Shown: positions 60,155 to 64,000 of the stretch, in pieces
How the letters are laid out: each line of letters starts with the position of its first letter
Numbering within the stretch: position 1 is the first letter of the stretch
Source: JAFLCL01 sp039809495
GTDB taxonomy: Bacteria > Myxococcota_A > Polyangia > Polyangiales > Sandaracinaceae
DNA: 64,000 bases
Direction: 5' to 3'
NCBI GenBank assembly: GCA_039809495.1
Contig: JBDHVC010000022.1
Span: 1 to 64,000, forward strand
Made by a program: the position numbers and the translations under genes
The notes under the pieces: model-generated
The model's input: only the letters and a program-made list of their open reading frames with translations
What the model was told of the DNA's origin: nothing
Database searches by the model: none

Positions 60155-61860
60155 TGCACGCCGTTCGTCGACAGGCGAGCGTGGGCGCGCCACGCCCCTC
60201 GAGCTCGGAACCCTCTGCTTGGGCTCCGCGATGGCTCGCCCTCGCCCTCGCGCTCGGCGTGCTCCCGCTCGTCGGCTGCCTCCCGAAGCTCGCGCCCCAG
60301 CCCTACGACGCGGGGCCCCGCCCCGACGCGTTCTTCATCCCGATGGACGGCGCGATCCCGCCCGTGTCGGGCAACTTCACGCACCGTCGCCTCGACGACG
60401 GCTCGATCGAGACGCTCGTCGACGCGACGAGCACGACCGCCTGGCACTACCTCGATCTCGAGACGGGCGAGGCCGTGATGCCCGCGGATCCGAAGACCGA
60501 TCACCAGTGGGATCTCGCGTTCTGGCGCTACGTCGTGCTCTCGAACGGAGGCGTGAGCGGCACGGGCGGCGCGCACGTCGCGAGGCTCGAGGGCACGAGC
60601 TTCGAGGCGGTGACGCGCGCGCCGGAGGAGGGCTGGATCGACGACGCGCCCGACGGCCCCGACGACCTCGACGACGCGCCCGACAGCGCCTTCGCGAACG
60701 GCGTGGACGACTGGTTCCACTACGACCTCACGACCCACATCCTCACGCCGCGGACGGACGTCGTCTTCGTCGTCGTCACGCCCTCGCGCAACTACTTCAA
60801 GCTGGTCTTCTTCGCGTACTACGACGCGGTCGGGACGCCCGCCTACGTGCGCTTCCGGTGGGCGCCCGTCGATCCGCCCGAGAGCATGGTGGTGCCCGAC
60901 GCGGGCGTGGACGCCGCCGTCCCCGACGCTGGCCCGCCGGACGCGGGCTTCTACGCGCCGCCCGACGCGGTCCGCATCGAGGCCGGGAGCGGGGCGAGCC
61001 CCGTCTACTTCGATCTCGACACGCTCTCGGTGATCCGCGTCGCCCACCCCGAGGCGGATCTCGAGTGGGATCTCGCCTTCTCGGGCACGACGATCCGCAC
61101 GAATTCGGGGACGAGCGGCCCTGGCCTGGGCGGGAGCCTCGCGAGGGAGGGCGTGCCCTATGACGCCGTCACGTCGACGGGCACGCTCGGCTTCGTCCCC
61201 GACGGCGCGCCGGATCGCCCGAGCCCGCTCGCCTCGTGGTTCGAGCGGGACGGCGCGAGCGCGATCCGCCCGAGGGACGTCACCTACGTCGTCCAGGGCG
61301 CGCGAGGCGGCTACTCGCGCATGCGCATCTGGCACTACGAGGAGGGAGTCTACTGGGCCTCGTTCGAGGGCGTGGACGCGGCGCCCGAGACGGTGGAGCT
61401 GGTGCTCGACGCCTCGGACCCCGCGAGCTTTCGCTACGTCGATCTCCACCGCGGCGTCGTCGTCTCCGTGCCCTCGCCGAGCACGTCACGCGACTGGGAT
61501 CTGGGCCTCTCGGGCGCGCGGATCCGCACGAATTCGGGCGTGAGCGGCCCAGGTGGCGGGGGCGCGCTCGACGCGCTCGAGCCGAGCTTCATAGACCTCC
61601 GCGCCGCCCCGCGTACGGGCTACGTCGAGGACGTGACGCTCCCCGATCCGCTCGCGCCGAGCGAGTCGTTCGATGGGAACCCCGCGCTCTCGAGCTGGTA
61701 CGACGTGGATCCGATGACCCACGCGCTCTCGCCTCGCGCGACGAGCTTCGTCGTGCGGCTCGCGGACGGGAGCTTCGGCAAGCTCGAGGTGCGCGCGTGG
61801 AGCGCGGGACGCTTCACCCTCGGCTACGCCTACGCGGGCCCGTTCCGCACGCGATTCTGA
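60154..61860 (+). CDS. hmuY: lipoprotein with three HmuY-like haem-binding domains
   Basis: 568 aa. Lipobox LPLVGC (Cys42) is followed by a short Pro/Asp linker. Three HmuY-like units lie at about 75-240, 272-410 and 413-568. Each has a Y-x-D/L-x-T-G-like strand (WHYLDLETGE; VYFDLDT; RYVDLHRG) and a WDLAF/WDLGL then RTNSG-type segment (WDLAFWRYVVLSNGGVSG; IRTNSGTSGPGLGG; IRTNSGVSGPGGGG). HmuY in Bacteroidetes is a single-domain haemophore passing haem to its TonB receptor. ATG overlaps the receptor's stop (TGATG), so they are co-translated. Unit 1 is the most diverged. Confidence 0.8.
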   Translation: MHAVRRQASVGAPRPSSSEPSAWAPRWLALALALGVLPLVGCLPKLAPQPYDAGPRPDAFFIPMDGAIPPVSGNFTHRRLDDGSIETLVDATSTTAWHYLDLETGEAVMPADPKTDHQWDLAFWRYVVLSNGGVSGTGGAHVARLEGTSFEAVTRAPEEGWIDDAPDGPDDLDDAPDSAFANGVDDWFHYDLTTHILTPRTDVVFVVVTPSRNYFKLVFFAYYDAVGTPAYVRFRWAPVDPPESMVVPDAGVDAAVPDAGPPDAGFYAPPDAVRIEAGSGASPVYFDLDTLSVIRVAHPEADLEWDLAFSGTTIRTNSGTSGPGLGGSLAREGVPYDAVTSTGTLGFVPDGAPDRPSPLASWFERDGASAIRPRDVTYVVQGARGGYSRMRIWHYEEGVYWASFEGVDAAPETVELVLDASDPASFRYVDLHRGVVVSVPSPSTSRDWDLGLSGARIRTNSGVSGPGGGGALDALEPSFIDLRAAPRTGYVEDVTLPDPLAPSESFDGNPALSSWYDVDPMTHALSPRATSFVVRLADGSFGKLEVRAWSAGRFTLGYAYAGPFRTRF

Positions 61861-62145
61861 CGGACGGACGCCCGCGCCGCGGAGGCGACGATCGCTCGAC
61901 CTCGGCGCCCTCGCGTCGGGGGCTACGACGTGGACCCTAGCCGAACGGCCGCACGCAGCCCACCGAGCTGGACGTCGAGATGGGCGAGAGGCGCAATTGA
62001 CAGGGCCTTCGCCCGTGGTCTCCAATGCGTCCGTCGTCGGAGCCGATTCGCCGATGTCTCATACCGAACGGAGCGTGGGTCCTGGTGGCTCGCGTCACGC
62101 GCGGGGTGCGAGGGGTCTCGCGACGGACTGCGAAGGAGGTCTGCC

Positions 62146-62376
62146 ATGTGGGAGGTCGACAAGGCTCGGATCGCTCGAGTGGGGCTGGCGCTGCTCGTGG
62201 CGATGCTCGGTGGGTGCGCGGCGACGCACGTCTACACGCTCCCGACGGTCGCGGCGATTCAGACGGGCCCCGACCAGACGGAGGACGTGGCGTGGGTCAT
62301 CGAGGACGGCATCCACATCGTGCGCTGCGTGCGAGGCCAGGAGCGCCCGCTGTGTCGGCGTGCCAGCGTCGAATGA
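62146..62376 (+). CDS. small lipoprotein
   Basis: 76 aa. Hydrophobic segment ending in lipobox LGGC (about residue 24), then ~50 residues with two more cysteines (VRCVRG and PLCRRA). AGGAGG lies 6 nt before the ATG, one of the best ribosome sites in the window, arguing that it is real. It has no recognised domain. The 285 bp before it hold no other gene I can support. Confidence 0.68.
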   Translation: MWEVDKARIARVGLALLVAMLGGCAATHVYTLPTVAAIQTGPDQTEDVAWVIEDGIHIVRCVRGQERPLCRRASVE

Positions 62377-62442
62377 GCCCGGCGCGCTCGTCGATCCCTC
62401 CGTGCGCGCTCACCGCATGACTTCGTCGAGCGGGCCCCTGCT

Positions 62443-62521
62443 GTGAAGCCGCGTGAGCCTCACACCCGCCGAGCCAGCGTGATGCGGCGGGGCGGATCTC
62501 GTCGAGCGGGGCGCGCCGTCA
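62443..62521 (-). repeat. degenerate relative of the four-hairpin repeat (copy C)
   Basis: Read on the minus strand from the stop of the TIM44-like gene: TGACGGCGCGCCCCGCTCGA, then CACGCTGGCTCGGCGGG and GAGGCTCACGC. In copies A and B the same three pieces occur in the same order. The distances are similar, but hairpins 3 and 4 are lost. It sits 3' of a gene, like copies A, B and D. Confidence 0.6.
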
Positions 62522-64000
62522 GCCCGAATAGACCTCGTCCTGCTCGATGCGCGAGAGGACCCAGTCGAAGTCGCCGGTCGTCACCTTCGCGTGGCAGTAG
62601 TCGCAGACGCCCGCCATGTTGACCTGGAGGGGAGCGCCGCAGTTGGCGCAGCTCAGCTCCGTCCGGGCGGGGCCTGTGCGGTGGGTGCCGCGGATGAGGG
62701 TCCAGTACTCGGAGTAGGGGCGCTCGACGGTCTTGCTCCCCGAGACGAGCTCTCCGCTCTCACGCTCCGTGTAGTCGAGCCCGGTCGCGAAGAGGCGGAC
62801 GGTCACGGCGTCGTAGAAGGGATCGGACGTGATCTTCACCAGCTCGAGGCGCGTGATGCGCGCGTTCTCCGTGACGTTGCGGAGCTGCTGGGTGAGGTAG
62901 GCGGCGACGTAGTACTGCTGGGTCGTGAAGAGGGCGTCGCTCAAGAAGGGCCGCATCCCCGTGAGCTCACGCGCCGTCCAGGATCGCTGGAATTCGCGGA
63001 AGATCAGCCCGACCCGCTGCTCGAACTGCGCTCTCTGGAAGGCTGGATCCTTGGCGATCAGTCGCTCTTGCGCTTGCTGCAAGGCGGGGTCGAAGCGGGT
63101 GGGCAGGTCGGTGCCGCGCTCGATCGTGGTGCTCGTGAGGAGCGGGCCTCGCTCGCTTCGGCTCTCGAGCTGAACCTCGGAGACGACCCAGTCGAACGAT
63201 CCGTCGTTGACCACGTGCCGACAGTAGCGGCACGAGCCGCCAAAGAGGTGCTCCTGCGGCGCGCCACAATTCGGGCATCCCAGGACCCGGACGCGATCGG
63301 GTGTCCTCGACGCGACGCCCGCGCGTCGCGTCAGCGTCCAACGCTCGACCACGTAGTACGCCTGGCGCGCCTCGACGTAGTTGGACTCGAACCGGACCGA
63401 GACGCTCGCACCCATGGGTCCGACCTGCGCGCTCAGGACGCGGAGCGATCCGACGATGACGTTCTCGACGGGGCCTCGCGTGGCCCGCAGCAGGGCCTGG
63501 GCGGCCGAGGCGCTCACGTAGGCGGAGAGCCGATCGAGGGGCGAGGTGGCCGGAGGGGTGGGCGGCGTGCCGCGCGCGACGTGGACCTCGGCGTAGAGCG
63601 AGTAGAGGAAGTCCTCGAAGACCACGCGCGAGAAGTGGGTGTCCGCGCGCTCGAGCGCCGCGAAGACCTTGCGTGCGCGAGGCGGACGCCAGGCGGTGCT
63701 CTCCCAAGGCCCGCTGGAGGCCGCGTTCTGCCTTCTCAACGCCGAGGACGAGCTCCACTCCTCTTGCTTCGCCTCCCAGGCGAGCTTGGCGGCGCCGAAC
63801 ACGAGGAAGAGGAGCACGAGCGGGATCCCGACCGCGGGGTGCTCGATGCAGAGCCAGATCATGTCGAAGATGAGACCGGCGTCGCCGCCGCCACCGCCCC
63901 CGTAGTCTCCTCCTCCGCCGTAGCCTCCTTCTCCGCCGTAGCCTCCTCCTCCGCCGTAGCCTCCTCCACCACCCGAGAACGACTCGCCTCCACCCGGCCG
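62519..64000 (-). CDS. TIM44-like domain membrane protein, 5' end outside window
   Basis: At least 493 aa; the reading frame stays open to the right edge. The visible N-terminal side has Gly/Tyr-rich repeats (GGGGGYGG type), a transmembrane helix (about MIWLCIEHPAVGIPLVLLFL), a TIM44-like alpha/beta domain (DFLYSLYAEVHVARG), a zinc-ribbon-like CPNCG...CRYC, a second TIM44-like domain and a final ribbon CANCG...CDYC. In related myxobacterial proteins the Gly-rich stretch follows a signal peptide, so the start lies beyond 64000, not at the internal Met (63862). Function unknown; possibly membrane-linked transport or assembly. Confidence 0.82.
   Translation of the reverse strand, partial: RPGGGESFSGGGGGYGGGGGYGGEGGYGGGGDYGGGGGGDAGLIFDMIWLCIEHPAVGIPLVLLFLVFGAAKLAWEAKQEEWSSSSALRRQNAASSGPWESTAWRPPRARKVFAALERADTHFSRVVFEDFLYSLYAEVHVARGTPPTPPATSPLDRLSAYVSASAAQALLRATRGPVENVIVGSLRVLSAQVGPMGASVSVRFESNYVEARQAYYVVERWTLTRRAGVASRTPDRVRVLGCPNCGAPQEHLFGGSCRYCRHVVNDGSFDWVVSEVQLESRSERGPLLTSTTIERGTDLPTRFDPALQQAQERLIAKDPAFQRAQFEQRVGLIFREFQRSWTARELTGMRPFLSDALFTTQQYYVAAYLTQQLRNVTENARITRLELVKITSDPFYDAVTVRLFATGLDYTERESGELVSGSKTVERPYSEYWTLIRGTHRTGPARTELSCANCGAPLQVNMAGVCDYCHAKVTTGDFDWVLSRIEQDEVYSG

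Noticed and set aside
62519..63862. Complete TIM44-like gene starting at Met 63862
   Set aside because: The frame is open to the window edge and encodes Gly/Tyr-rich repeats typical of the family's N-terminal part, so the true start lies outside.

Overview
The window is very GC-rich DNA (about 70% or more by eye) with strong G/C third-position bias. That bias produces very long spurious antisense ORFs over almost every real gene. Many predicted lipoproteins, paired bactofilins, a Ser/Thr protein kinase with a C-terminal domain resembling a Myxococcus-paralogous family, an AgmX/PglI-type protein, a MYXO-CTERM-like protein tail, HEAT-repeat fusions and Cys-rich secreted proteins all point to a Myxococcota chromosome, most likely Polyangia (Sandaracinus-like). 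This is an inference from gene content; no rRNA or other phylogenetic marker is present. I call 55 protein genes, one of them running off the right edge. I found no tRNA, rRNA or CRISPR array, and no convincing transposase or phage gene.

Layout. 0.1-5.9 kb: a secreted gluzincin protease, then leftward genes for a HutF-like deiminase, a lipoprotein, orotate phosphoribosyltransferase and two bactofilins; the last four overlap by ATGA. 6.0-9.5 kb: a plant-type glutamate-cysteine ligase, a ~500 bp non-coding stretch holding the first copy of a four-hairpin repeat, a small hypothetical protein, PanD and an ArfB-like rescue factor. 9.5-12.5 kb: YggS, Maf and a ParA/J-like/HTH fusion in one translationally coupled unit. 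12.6-24.7 kb: HNH endonuclease, lamin-tail lipoprotein, RecD2 helicase, parvulin isomerase, a barrel-like protein, hydrolase-ThiO, an AgmX-like protein, prolyl iminopeptidase and a PAS histidine kinase. 24.8-37.6 kb: lipoproteins, endonuclease III, two large secreted proteins (one a metallopeptidase), MgtC, a Ser/Thr kinase and an M1 aminopeptidase with HEAT repeats. 37.8-44.7 kb: a complex I operon nuoABCDGHI that lacks nuoEF and nuoJ-N. 44.8-49.8 kb: a phosphoesterase, a lipoprotein, RNase HI, a dihaem lipoprotein, the second four-hairpin repeat and a Crp/Fnr-type regulator. 50-57.5 kb: a tyrosine phenol-lyase divergent from a tightly coupled five-gene operon (fatty-acyl-AMP ligase, NAD-dependent reductase/epimerase, ACP, acyl-CoA dehydrogenase-like enzyme, B12-binding radical SAM) that looks like an undescribed lipid or natural-product pathway. 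57.6-61.9 kb: an iron/haem uptake locus with a Fur-like box, a 52-aa ORF resembling the start of ribosomal protein S4, a TonB-dependent receptor and a lipoprotein with three HmuY-like domains. 62-64 kb: a tiny lipoprotein and the 3' part of a TIM44-like membrane protein.

Three patterns run across the window. A 161-163 bp element with four successive hairpins occurs in two near-identical copies, with a compensatory base-pair change and loop-only length variation, plus two degenerate relatives. The 12-mer TGACGGCGCGCC occurs at eight gene ends with its TGA as the stop codon, usually starting a hairpin that lies between convergent genes. Many genes at the head of a transcription unit have a TAnnnT box 6-10 nt before the start codon and no Shine-Dalgarno sequence, which suggests leaderless mRNAs.
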